A stretch of DNA of 64,000 nt from Planctomycetota bacterium (GTDB lineage: Bacteria; Planctomycetota; Planctomycetia; Gemmatales; Gemmataceae): the NCBI GenBank assembly GCA_021807595.1, contig JAKBCS010000001.1, positions 1-64,000 of the forward strand, given 5' to 3'. Below are positions 8,622 to 16,904 of the stretch, piece by piece (within the stretch, counting starts at the first letter, position 1; every line of letters begins with the position of its first letter). The position numbers and the translations under genes were made by a program. The notes below the pieces were generated by a model. The model made no database searches. It had not been told where the DNA came from and worked only from the letters and a program-made list of their open reading frames with translations.

Positions 8622-11600
8622 TCACCCCCTCGGGATGCTCAGACAATCCCGTTTACTCTCCTCACCAACCGCCAGCGCGGGAGTCCCTTGCTGGCGCTGC
8701 GGTCTGATAAGGGACTTTCTCGCCGCCGCGGCGAGTGGATGGAGACGCTGCCAGCGGCGGCGACGCTCCCAGTAAAACAGAACGGGTAAAAATAAGTCTA
8801 TCACTTCATCGGCGATAAGGATGCCGCCCAACACCGGCACGACCATCGGCTTGATCACCTCCGCGCCGACGCCGCTGCTCCACAAGAGCGGAGCGAGGCC
8901 GAGGATCATGGTGCCTTCCGTCAACAGTTTGGGGCGCAGACGATGCACCGCGCCGTCCATCACTGCGCGGCGCAGTTGCTCCAGCGTCATGTTTTCGAGT
9001 CCGCCGGCGCGTTCGACGGCCTCGCGCAGATAGACGAGCATGATGATGCCGGTGGCCGTGGCCATGCCGAAACAGGCGATGTAGCCGACCCACACCGTTA
9101 CCGAGAAGGGATAACCAAACAACCACTGTGTGAAGACGCCCCCGGCCAGCGCTCCAGGCACCGCGAACATCATGAGCGCGGCATCGGCCAAATCGTGATA
9201 AGTCAGCCAAAGGACGAGGAATATCAGACCGAGGACGAGCGGTAAAATCAGCCGCAACGTATTGCCAGCCCGCTGTTCGTGTTCAAATTGTCCGGTCCAT
9301 TCGAGGTACACGCCGGGCGGCAGTTGCACGCGGGCGGCAACCGCGCGGCGCGCCTCGTCCACGAACTCGACGCCGTCTCGTCCGCGCACGTTGAGGCGAA
9401 CATAATTGCGCAAGAGACCATTTTCGCTCTTAATTGTCGCCGGACCCTCGGCGATGCGTACCTCGGCCACGTCGGCGAGTCGGACGTAGGCTCCCACAGA
9501 ACCGAATACAGGGACGGGCAGGTTGCCGGCCGATTCTTCGTCGGCGCGCCATTCGTCCGTATAGCGAACGCGCACGGCATGGCGTTCGCGGCCTTCTAAA
9601 GTTTGCGTCGCCACCTTGCCGCCGAGAGCGACTTCGACCACATCGTTGATGTCGGCCACACGAACGCCGAGGCGCGCGGCGCGGTCGCGGTCGGGAAGGA
9701 TGCGTAAATAGCCCTTGCCCCGCAGGCGATCGGCGACAACGTTGGCCGCGCCCCGAATCTTCGTCACGACTGCCGCCACGTCTTCCGATGCGCGAATCAC
9801 ATCGTCGAGCCGCCGGCCCAGAACGCGCACGCCGACGGTTGTATTCACGCCGGTCGAAAGCATGTCCACGCGGTTTTGGATGGGCATGGTCCAAACGTTG
9901 GTCCAACCGGGCATCTGCATGGCGCGATCCAACTCGCCGCCGAAACCGGCCAATTCGGAGCGCTCGGCAGCGCGAAGGTCCAGTTGTTGAGCGAAATGGG
10001 CTTTCAGCTTCTCTTGAAGTCGATCCAACGCAGGAGGAGGGGACAAGGGAGGGATAGTCGGAGTACGCATGATGTGTTGATGCGTGCTATTCATATCCAT
10101 GCCGAAATGCAAATTGCGCGGCGGCGGGGTGTCCGCGGCCGGCGCGCCGTGATGATGTTCCGACGAAGCGTCCGTGGGAATCTCGAGGCGATAGCTGCGT
10201 CGTTTCTGCACGTACGCCAACGCCTCGTCATCGGCTCCCGACGAACGGCTGAGTGCTTCCTCCACTATCAAGTAGTTGAGGATTTCCGGTGTACGCGCCG
10301 CCAATTCGCCGTTGAGTTTGTGGATGTGTTCGAGCCACAGGGCGTGACGCTTGGCGGTGAGATTCTCGTGCATCCGGTCGAACAGATCGGGGGGCTTTCC
10401 CCCGAAAAGACGGTCGATCGAGAGGACGGCGCGGGAAAGCGGACCCGGACGGTAGGCGAAGGGATCGCTGCCCGGCTTCAGCATTTGCATTTCGTCCATG
10501 AGGCGAACCGACTCGCGCGCCAGCAAGACCACGTCTTCCGGCGTGAGGTCGCGGGCCAGGCGAAGAGGGAATCCGCCGCGCTCCAACTCGCCTTGCCGCT
10601 GTCTGTCGGCGAGATTCGCTTTTTCAAGATCGCTGATATTCTTTTTTAACGAGTCGTTCTTGCGGAGATACTCAAGAAGTTGCTCGCGACCGGTTTGCAG
10701 CAATCGTGGACCAAGGCGCGATTCAAATTCTTGGTTGCGTTGGTAGGCGTACTCGCGCATTTGTGCATCGAATAGCGGCAGGACAACCATGACCGCTTCG
10801 TTGACCTTGGATTCGCGCTCCGCATCGGAGGTGGGAGCAATCATCCCCGCTTGCGTCAGTTCGTCGAAAACGTAATGAGCGAGGCGCATGGCGTCTGCGG
10901 AGGAGAGCTTGCGCCGCGGCCAGAGATCTTGCGGCCGAAAGTTCACCATCGTTTCGATCATATCCAGCGGCGCGGGATCGCTGGAGGTTTCGGCTCGGCC
11001 CGCCTTGCCGACGACCATATCGACTTCCGGGAACCGACAGAAGACCATATCGCGCGCCTTCAGATCGTCGGCGGCTTGTGCAATCGAGGCCCATGGAACC
11101 GTTATGGGCATGTCCATGATCATGCCCTCATCGATCGGAGTGATGGGTTCGTAACCGAGTGGTTTGATGAACGCTGCCGCGAGGATGGCGAGGAGCGACA
11201 AACTGAGCGTCGCGGCGACGCGCGCGGCGGTGCTGCGCGCGGCATACAATCCGCCGAGCAGAGCCACGGCCAATATCGGCAGCTTGAGCCAGCGCGATCC
11301 CAGCGGTGCGAAGCCCAGCACGAACGTCGCGCCCACGAACCAAACGATGGCGACGGGATGATCGAGAGCAAACTGGAGCATGGGACGATAGGCGGCGATC
11401 GCGCCGCGCACCAGCCAGCTATCCGTTTCGCTACGAAGCCGCCCACGAATGAAGAAGGTGCAAAGCGCCGGCACGAGCGTTACCGCCAAAACGGCAACGG
11501 CGACCAAAGCGAAGCATTTGGTGAACGCCAGAGGACGAAACATCTTGCCTTCGATCCCTCCCAGCGCGAACACCGGCAGGAACGACAGCAGCATGATGAC

Positions 11601-12995
11601 GACCGAGAAGAAAATTGGCCGTCCGACGGTGCGGCAAGCCGATAAAACTATCGCACGCACGTCGCCGGTCACGGGCCGATCCCCGAATTCCTCGTGCAGT
11701 CGGTGCATGACGTTTTCGGCCACAACGATGGACGAATCGACGAGTACGCCGATGGAAATGGCGATTCCGGCCAGGGACATGATGTTCGTCTGAATATCGG
11801 CGATGCCGAAGCGGCGAAGCAGCCACATGAGGAAAAACGACGCCAGCGCCGCCAGCGGCAGCGTCAACGAGATAACAAACGACGTGCGGAAGTGCAGCAA
11901 GACCAACAGCACGCATACCGTTGCCGTCGCAATCGCCTCGACCAGCGTGCCGGTGACGGTGCCGATCGCGCCCTGAATCAGAGGCGTACGATCGTAAAAG
12001 GATACAATGCGCACGCCGTGCGGCAAACCAGTTTGCAGTTCTCGAACTTTTTCTTTAATCCGGCGCGTCACTTCCAAGGCGTTCTCGCCTTGACGCATGA
12101 GGACGACTCCGCCGGTGACTTCGCTGCCGTCCTTTTCGAGGACGCCGCGGCGCGGAGCGGGAGAGAAACCCACGGTCGCCACCTCGGTCAAACGAACGCT
12201 GCCCCCGGTGGCGCGCTTCACCAGTGTATTTTCCAGATCGTGCAGGATGCGCTTCGGGTCGAAGTCGGTGTCTTCTTTTGGAGATTGCCCGAGCCAGCCG
12301 ATGCCGTGGACAATGTATTCGGCATTGGCCTTGTGGATCACGTCGCCGCCGACCGCCGCGTTGCTGCGGGACACAGCCTCCACGGCATCCGACAGCTGCA
12401 CGCCCAAGGCGCGCATTCGGCGCGGGTCGAGAGAGACGGCGTACTCGCGATTGTACCCGCCGACGCTGGCGACCTCGGCGACACCGGCCACGGATGCCAA
12501 TTGCGGGCGGACGTACCAATCCTGTACGGCACGGAGTTGGCCGAGATCGAGGCCCAATCCCTCGACCGTATACCAATAGACTTGCCCCGTCGCGGCGGCA
12601 TCCGGAGCGAGCGCCGGCACCACGCCCGCAGGCAATCCTTCACGGGCGCGCGTCAAGCGCTGGCTCACGCGCTCGCGCGCCGCCGTGAAAGAAACGCCGT
12701 CTTCAAAAATGATGCTAATCATCGAGAAATTGAAATCGCTCGACGATCGAACCACGCGGACGCCTTCCAATCCTTGCAGATGCAATGACAACGGGTAGGT
12801 GACGTGCGCTTCGATCTCCGGCGGACTGTGGCCGGGCCATTCCGTGAAGACAATCGTTTGATTCTCGGACAGATCGGGTATCGCATCGACGGGCGTTTGA
12901 TAGACGGCGTACACTCCTCCTAGCGCCAGCAGCAGTCCGGCGGCCACGACGAGCCAACGATTGCGGATCGAGAATTCGATTACGCGCTCGATCAT
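8622..12995 (-). CDS. cusA: Heavy-metal RND efflux pump, CusA/CzcA type, with a large periplasmic insertion
   Basis: A 1457-residue inner-membrane proton-driven metal exporter; family members are about 1040-1100 residues. It shows the start MIERVIEFSIRNRW, the conserved QTPVDAIPDLSENQ, the TM4 motif VDSSIVVAENV, VGKAGRAETSSDPAPL, and the C-terminal half with WTMPIQNRVDMLSTG and LLTEGTMILGLAPLLWSSG. Between residues about 690 and 1025, within the second periplasmic loop, is an insertion of about 330 residues. It contains a charged helical part and a His/Met-rich patch near residues 945-975 (SSEHHHGAP, HFGMDMNSTHQH). Substrate is Cu/Ag or divalent metals; the adaptor's metal-binding ends favour Cu/Ag, by inference. 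It starts 15 nt after the adaptor stop. No outer-membrane TolC-type gene is in the window. Confidence 0.92.
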   Translation of the reverse strand: MIERVIEFSIRNRWLVVAAGLLLALGGVYAVYQTPVDAIPDLSENQTIVFTEWPGHSPPEIEAHVTYPLSLHLQGLEGVRVVRSSSDFNFSMISIIFEDGVSFTAARERVSQRLTRAREGLPAGVVPALAPDAAATGQVYWYTVEGLGLDLGQLRAVQDWYVRPQLASVAGVAEVASVGGYNREYAVSLDPRRMRALGVQLSDAVEAVSRSNAAVGGDVIHKANAEYIVHGIGWLGQSPKEDTDFDPKRILHDLENTLVKRATGGSVRLTEVATVGFSPAPRRGVLEKDGSEVTGGVVLMRQGENALEVTRRIKEKVRELQTGLPHGVRIVSFYDRTPLIQGAIGTVTGTLVEAIATATVCVLLVLLHFRTSFVISLTLPLAALASFFLMWLLRRFGIADIQTNIMSLAGIAISIGVLVDSSIVVAENVMHRLHEEFGDRPVTGDVRAIVLSACRTVGRPIFFSVVIMLLSFLPVFALGGIEGKMFRPLAFTKCFALVAVAVLAVTLVPALCTFFIRGRLRSETDSWLVRGAIAAYRPMLQFALDHPVAIVWFVGATFVLGFAPLGSRWLKLPILAVALLGGLYAARSTAARVAATLSLSLLAILAAAFIKPLGYEPITPIDEGMIMDMPITVPWASIAQAADDLKARDMVFCRFPEVDMVVGKAGRAETSSDPAPLDMIETMVNFRPQDLWPRRKLSSADAMRLAHYVFDELTQAGMIAPTSDAERESKVNEAVMVVLPLFDAQMREYAYQRNQEFESRLGPRLLQTGREQLLEYLRKNDSLKKNISDLEKANLADRQRQGELERGGFPLRLARDLTPEDVVLLARESVRLMDEMQMLKPGSDPFAYRPGPLSRAVLSIDRLFGGKPPDLFDRMHENLTAKRHALWLEHIHKLNGELAARTPEILNYLIVEEALSRSSGADDEALAYVQKRRSYRLEIPTDASSEHHHGAPAADTPPPRNLHFGMDMNSTHQHIMRTPTIPPLSPPPALDRLQEKLKAHFAQQLDLRAAERSELAGFGGELDRAMQMPGWTNVWTMPIQNRVDMLSTGVNTTVGVRVLGRRLDDVIRASEDVAAVVTKIRGAANVVADRLRGKGYLRILPDRDRAARLGVRVADINDVVEVALGGKVATQTLEGRERHAVRVRYTDEWRADEESAGNLPVPVFGSVGAYVRLADVAEVRIAEGPATIKSENGLLRNYVRLNVRGRDGVEFVDEARRAVAARVQLPPGVYLEWTGQFEHEQRAGNTLRLILPLVLGLIFLVLWLTYHDLADAALMMFAVPGALAGGVFTQWLFGYPFSVTVWVGYIACFGMATATGIIMLVYLREAVERAGGLENMTLEQLRRAVMDGAVHRLRPKLLTEGTMILGLAPLLWSSGVGAEVIKPMVVPVLGGILIADEVIDLFLPVLFYWERRRRWQRLHPLAAAARKSLIRPQRQQGTPALAVGEESKRDCLSIPRG

Positions 12996-13010
12996 AAATG
13001 GCGTCTCACA

Positions 13011-14351
13011 TCACTTTGCCGGAATTTTCGACAGGTACTTTGTGGGTTCTTTGCGCAACGGTGCTTCGCATCCCTTGCAGCAGACGAACACGATTCGCCC
13101 CGCCACCTCGACCCGAACCGGGCCGCCCATCGAGTCGAGAGGCTCGCCCGTGACCGGGCAGATTTTTTGTTTTTCCACCAAGATTCGATCCTCCGCCGAG
13201 GACGAACCCGGGGTCGTTTCGGGATGATGGTGCGCCGGCGTGCTGGAGCCACGCGAGGCTCCGAAGTAGGTTGCGGCCAATCCGGGATTAAGCCACATCT
13301 CGGCGTCGAGCAAGAAGGCACCCGTCGCCGCCACGCGCTGCTCGGCGTCCACCCCGCTCAGCACCGCGTAATAATCGCCGCAACGAGGACCGACGGCGAT
13401 CTCAACGGCGTCGAACATCCCCGGACCTTTCTCGACAAAAACCACCTTGCGCGATCCGCGATCGATGACCGCGCTAACCGGCACGGCCAAACCGTAGCCT
13501 TCGCCGAGCATTGCCTGTTGGCACGCCAGTCCCAGCAAGGAATATGCGCCGCCGGGGACGCCTGGAATCGAGGGGGTCAACAGAGCGTGTAGCGCCACAT
13601 CGGCAGCGCTCTCCTTCCGCCATTCGTCGATTTGGGCGCGCCGCCACCACGGCAAGCGCGCGATCGGCGCTTCGAGGCGCGCGGCGATCGGCGATCCCGA
13701 ATGCAAATCGCGGTCGGGATCATCCAATTCTAGCCGGACGAAGATGCTCCGTCGCTCCGATTTACTTTCGGTTTCGATGCGCGCGATACGGCCGCGGAAG
13801 GGTGCGTGTCCCGGTAGCGCGTCGTCGCTGGCTTCCACGCGCTGTGCCTCCGTTAAGAACGGGACATCGGCATCGAAGACTTCGGCCCGCACGTTGACCG
13901 TGGACGCGAAAGGCGAGCGCTCGGCGGGACCGACCAGGACCACCTCGCGGCGCAGGGGGCGATACTCAACGGGGGCGGTGCGGATGCCGGCCAATTGCAC
14001 GCGATAGGGCGAGAATTGCATGCGCGCCACCACGCCGTCGGGCAACGCCACAGCTTCGCCCTTCTTGCGGAGAACGAGCGCCATGTTGCACACCGGACAT
14101 TTGCCCGGAAAGTCCGAGACGACCCCAGGGCACATGGGGCACCAAAATTCCGCGTCGTTGGCCATCGTCCGCCCTTGGCCGTTCTTCGATCCCGTCAAGC
14201 GTTCCCAATACTGCCGCGCCGAGTGCCAATACCCGACCACAAGCAAAACGACGGCTACAACGAGGAAGAAGCGCAAACGGACGATCAGTACGCGGAGCGC
14301 CAGCCAGCCGGATGGTACAGTAGATTCTGAGGTAGACATAGAATCACTCAT
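13011..14351 (-). CDS. cusB: Metal-efflux periplasmic adaptor, CusB type, with metal-binding domains at both ends
   Basis: A 446-residue membrane-fusion protein that would link the inner-membrane pump to an outer-membrane channel. One transmembrane segment lies at residues 23-42. A heavy-metal-binding domain at 70-95 carries FWCPMCP and CPVCNMAL. The middle has the barrel-sandwich and beta-barrel regions (VRLEL, IAARLEAPIARLP, VPVSAVIDRGSRKVVFVE). After a His-rich linker (PAHHHPE) the C-terminus has a TRASH/YHS-like zinc or copper site (CPVTGEPLDSMGG, VFVCCKGCE). The coiled-coil hairpin seems short. The ATG at 14351 or 14339 may be used; neither has a strong ribosome-binding site. First gene of the efflux run. 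Confidence 0.88.
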   Translation of the reverse strand: MSDSMSTSESTVPSGWLALRVLIVRLRFFLVVAVVLLVVGYWHSARQYWERLTGSKNGQGRTMANDAEFWCPMCPGVVSDFPGKCPVCNMALVLRKKGEAVALPDGVVARMQFSPYRVQLAGIRTAPVEYRPLRREVVLVGPAERSPFASTVNVRAEVFDADVPFLTEAQRVEASDDALPGHAPFRGRIARIETESKSERRSIFVRLELDDPDRDLHSGSPIAARLEAPIARLPWWRRAQIDEWRKESAADVALHALLTPSIPGVPGGAYSLLGLACQQAMLGEGYGLAVPVSAVIDRGSRKVVFVEKGPGMFDAVEIAVGPRCGDYYAVLSGVDAEQRVAATGAFLLDAEMWLNPGLAATYFGASRGSSTPAHHHPETTPGSSSAEDRILVEKQKICPVTGEPLDSMGGPVRVEVAGRIVFVCCKGCEAPLRKEPTKYLSKIPAK

Positions 14352-14417
14352 TGCATTCTTGCGCCGATAGAATGGATCGCAAACGATGGGTCTCGCTCCG
14401 CTCGACCCACCGTTTGC

Positions 14418-14888
14418 CTACTTGTAGCCTTCCCAGCTTTGGGTGCTTTTGTAATCGTCCTCACGAAAGACCCACATGGGAGAGCGGCCGGTGACAACGT
14501 AGCGAACGGTCTCTTCACCTTGAGGCCGGCTCTTGTGCAAGTGTACTGTGAAATACGGAAGGCCATCCTCGCCCTTTTCCTCGCCGACGATCTCGAACGA
14601 GTCCAAGCGCTGACCTTTTTGCCAGGCCGAATCAACGACCTGGATAGGAGGAGAAACCGTTTGCACGGGTCCGAGCGGTTGGCCGTTCACCCAAGCGCCG
14701 AGAGCGGATTCCAAGGCTTGACGGCTCGATGCCGCCGAGGGCTTGAAATTCGGCGACCGGTTGCAGCCCGCGCAGCAGGCGCTCAGCGCGAGCAAGGCGC
14801 TGGCGCAGACGACCAACGAAACGCGATTCTTTCGCACTGCTTTCCACACTCCAGTTCGCCCCGTTGCGCGGCGCTGCAAATCGATCAT
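14418..14888 (-). CDS. Small putative lipoprotein downstream of DUF1559
   Basis: A 156-residue protein. The ATG at 14888 follows AGGAG at 7 nt, located between it and the stop of the DUF1559 gene 10 nt away, so the two form one transcription unit. Residues 20-45 are hydrophobic with lipobox-like LALSAC and CAGC; which Cys would be lipidated is unclear. The mature domain has VSPPIQVVDSAWQKG, FTVHLHKSRPQGEETVRYVV and a terminal WVFREDDYKSTQSWEG. Planctomycete DUF1559 genes are often paired with a small lipoprotein of this type. Function unknown. Confidence 0.75.
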   Translation of the reverse strand: MIDLQRRATGRTGVWKAVRKNRVSLVVCASALLALSACCAGCNRSPNFKPSAASSRQALESALGAWVNGQPLGPVQTVSPPIQVVDSAWQKGQRLDSFEIVGEEKGEDGLPYFTVHLHKSRPQGEETVRYVVTGRSPMWVFREDDYKSTQSWEGYK

Positions 14889-14898
14889 CGTCCAACTC

Positions 14899-15960
14899 CT
14901 AGAAATCGGGACCAAGCAAGTCGCCGGCGTTGCGTGTGCCCAAGGCGTACCAAGTCGGCAACGAGATTGCATTGGTCACAAAATGCAGCGATCCGTCGCA
15001 GAACACCATGTTGACGCCGTTGGTGTGATAGCTCGACGGCGGGCTATCCATCGCCATGTTGGTCATGCCGCCGGGAAATCCCTTGGCACCGCAATTGTTC
15101 GTGTTGGGCGGAGACACATGGTTGTACAGGGTGCAACAATCCTCGCCCATCGCCCAGCACACGCCGCCATCGTAGCACATCGGAATGGCCGTGGTCGGAT
15201 TGAGCGATTGGCAGGCCTGGTATACTCCGGTGATGGTGGTTTGCACCGGCATCAAGAGCATGACGGTGCGCGGGTTGAACACCCCGCCGCCGCGCAGCCG
15301 TTCGCTGAACATCGAGGTATTACTCGTGCCATCGGTGATCTGGGCGATGGAGACGCTGCTCTGATGGTAGAAAATGCCGTTGGGCGTCAGTCCGGGCGCG
15401 AGCGTGCTTTGCAATCCGGGAGCATCGCCGAGATCGCACATAAACGCCGTTCCTTGATTGCCGCGATAGTTGTTGCCGGGATAGGCCACGCCGTTGGCCG
15501 CCGTCACCATCTGCGGCGACGGGTCGGACGGACACTGGAAGTTCTTAATCAAGGTCAAGCAAGCCGCGTTAATCCCACCGGGATTCGTGTAGGCCTGCAT
15601 TCAGCCACAGCCGCCGCTGAACATGTCGCCGGTGTTGGGTGGAGCGCTGAAGTTGAGTTGGTTGTAGACGTTGCCTTGTTCCAAATACGGTAACAATTGA
15701 CTAAGAGCCGACCAGCGCGCGAACACCGGTGCGCCGGGGTAGGGAGGACTTTTGCCATAGGGGAAGTGCAAATAAGTGCCGTGGAAGTTTTGCGCCGCCA
15801 ATCCCAACTGCTTGAGATTGTTCTGGCATTGCACCCGCGCGGCGGCCTCGCGCACTTTCTGAACTGCCGGTAGAAGCAAGCCGATCAAGATAGCGATAAT
15901 GGCGATGACGACCAGCAGTTCGATCAGCGTGAACGCCGAACGAAAACGAGTACGATTCAT
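14899..15960 (-). CDS. DUF1559 pseudopilin-like protein interrupted by an in-frame TGA
   Basis: Reading through a TGA at 15601-15603 (codon 120) gives 353 residues, a normal length for the family; otherwise there is a 119-residue N-terminal fragment and a 233-residue remainder. The N-terminus is canonical: [38 protein letters not shown]. The part after the TGA has [25 protein letters not shown], many cysteines and the C-terminal H-X9-DG-like region ([13 protein letters not shown]). The local sequence is SGGCG-TGA-MQAYTNP. A 6-bp hairpin with loop GGU lies 16-30 nt after the TGA. It may be an ordinary pseudogene, a recoded gene with Cys-Gly-Sec, or a stop/restart pair, since the next codon is ATG. 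It is followed by a lipoprotein gene. Confidence 0.75.
15571..15585 (-). promoter_or_regulatory. bSECIS-like hairpin downstream of the DUF1559 in-frame TGA
   Basis: The coding-strand RNA reads AAUCCCGGUGGGAUU: a perfect 6-bp stem with a 3-nt GGU loop, the loop starting 21 nt after the UGA. Position and loop are compatible with a bacterial SECIS element, but short hairpins of this size also occur by chance in GC-rich DNA. Confidence 0.3.
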
Positions 15961-16176
15961 GATGAATGACCTCTAGGTATGGAACACGAAACACAATCCG
16001 GGGAAACCGGAATGAACCACCAGAACACCGCAGGGGCGCGCGAGCGAACGACGAGGTGCGTTGCGAGACACAGCCGACGTTCCTTCCGCATCGTGCAAGA
16101 CGCGATGAAGCGCGAGAAAGCGCGGCTTATGAGCGTTGCGATGAAAGAAAGATATTACGGACTGCGAACGGGCCGA

Positions 16177-16593
16177 TTAGGAGATGGGACGTGGAGGATG
16201 GAAGATGGAGCAAGCGCATCCAAAAGGAAGCAGCGGCGAGTCTTCCGATAGATACGCTTCGCTCAAAGACGGGACGAGCGGAAGTCGAAGAATCAATTGG
16301 CCCCACTCCGGCGTCGTCAACGTCCGGATCGACGGAGGAGGCAGCGGCGCGAACGGTTGGCGCGAGCAGCCCGGCCCGTTGCAGGGGCAAGGTTTACTCG
16401 GTTGCCGTGTGTCGTGCTTCAGGATATTGGCTGCGCCGTGCGGTGCGGCAAAGGGATCGACAGGCGATTGCGCGGCGTTCGTGGTGTAATCGCAACCGGC
16501 GCGTGCCGGCGTCGGCGCAAGGAAAGCGACCGCCAGACATGCCAACGGCAAGCCGACGGATACGCAAGCCAAACGCCGAATGGATTTGCCCAT
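16177..16593 (-). CDS. Small secreted protein, GPxCS/HPPR family, paralogue C
   Basis: A 138-residue protein of unknown function. The ATG at 16593 gives a clear signal peptide (LACLAVAFLAPTPARAG). The mature part has KPCPCNGPGCSRQP, a Pro-rich stretch, PEWGQL and the ending SIFHPPRPIS, matching the paralogues at 2577-2981 (PCSGPHCSRSP, SEWACL, YHPPR) and 4079-4480. The ribosome-binding site is weak. It lies 216 nt upstream of the DUF1559 gene on the same strand, so all three paralogues lie near DUF1559 or CRTAC1-like genes. Confidence 0.6.
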   Translation of the reverse strand: MGKSIRRLACVSVGLPLACLAVAFLAPTPARAGCDYTTNAAQSPVDPFAAPHGAANILKHDTRQPSKPCPCNGPGCSRQPFAPLPPPSIRTLTTPEWGQLILRLPLVPSLSEAYLSEDSPLLPFGCACSIFHPPRPIS

Positions 16594-16727
16594 CGACGAT
16601 CCACAACTGAGTAGAGGGTAGAAGGAAAACGATGCGTTCGCGCACCGCGCTCCGTTTCCATCGATCATATCCTTCTTTTCGCGCGATGCAAGGGAAAATC
16701 GAAAAAAACCATTGCGCCACCGAAATA

Positions 16728-16797
16728 AAGTGTCGCAGCCCGTAGCGTACGCGAGGGAAGGATAGTTCCCTCGCGTACGCTACGGGCTACGACACTT
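16728..16797. repeat. Long palindrome with 32-bp arms
   Basis: The arms at 16728-16759 and 16766-16797 are complementary with one mismatch across a 6-nt loop (GGATAG); the core is GTAGCGTACGCGAGGGAA. It lies in the 311-nt gap between the divergent small secreted gene and the plus-strand gene at 16905. Nothing else was recognised in this gap. Confidence 0.9.
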
Positions 16798-16904
16798 CGA
16801 ATTCCGACGCTTGTGGATGCGCCGTCGCTTGACTACAATGTCCGAACCTTTGGGAAAACTCGATCCCGCGACTCTCATTACATTCCAAACAAAGGGGAAG
16901 CACG

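Noticed and set aside
11694-12788. Long plus-strand frame opposite the metal pump
   Set aside because: Antisense to a well-conserved RND gene; low-complexity Arg/His/Gln text typical of a shadow frame in GC-rich DNA.
7226-15960. Genetic code change with TGA as sense codon
   Set aside because: TGA is the normal stop of several intact genes here (for example 148-2391, 2577-2981, 16905-19130, 28087-28821), and in-frame TGA is rare.
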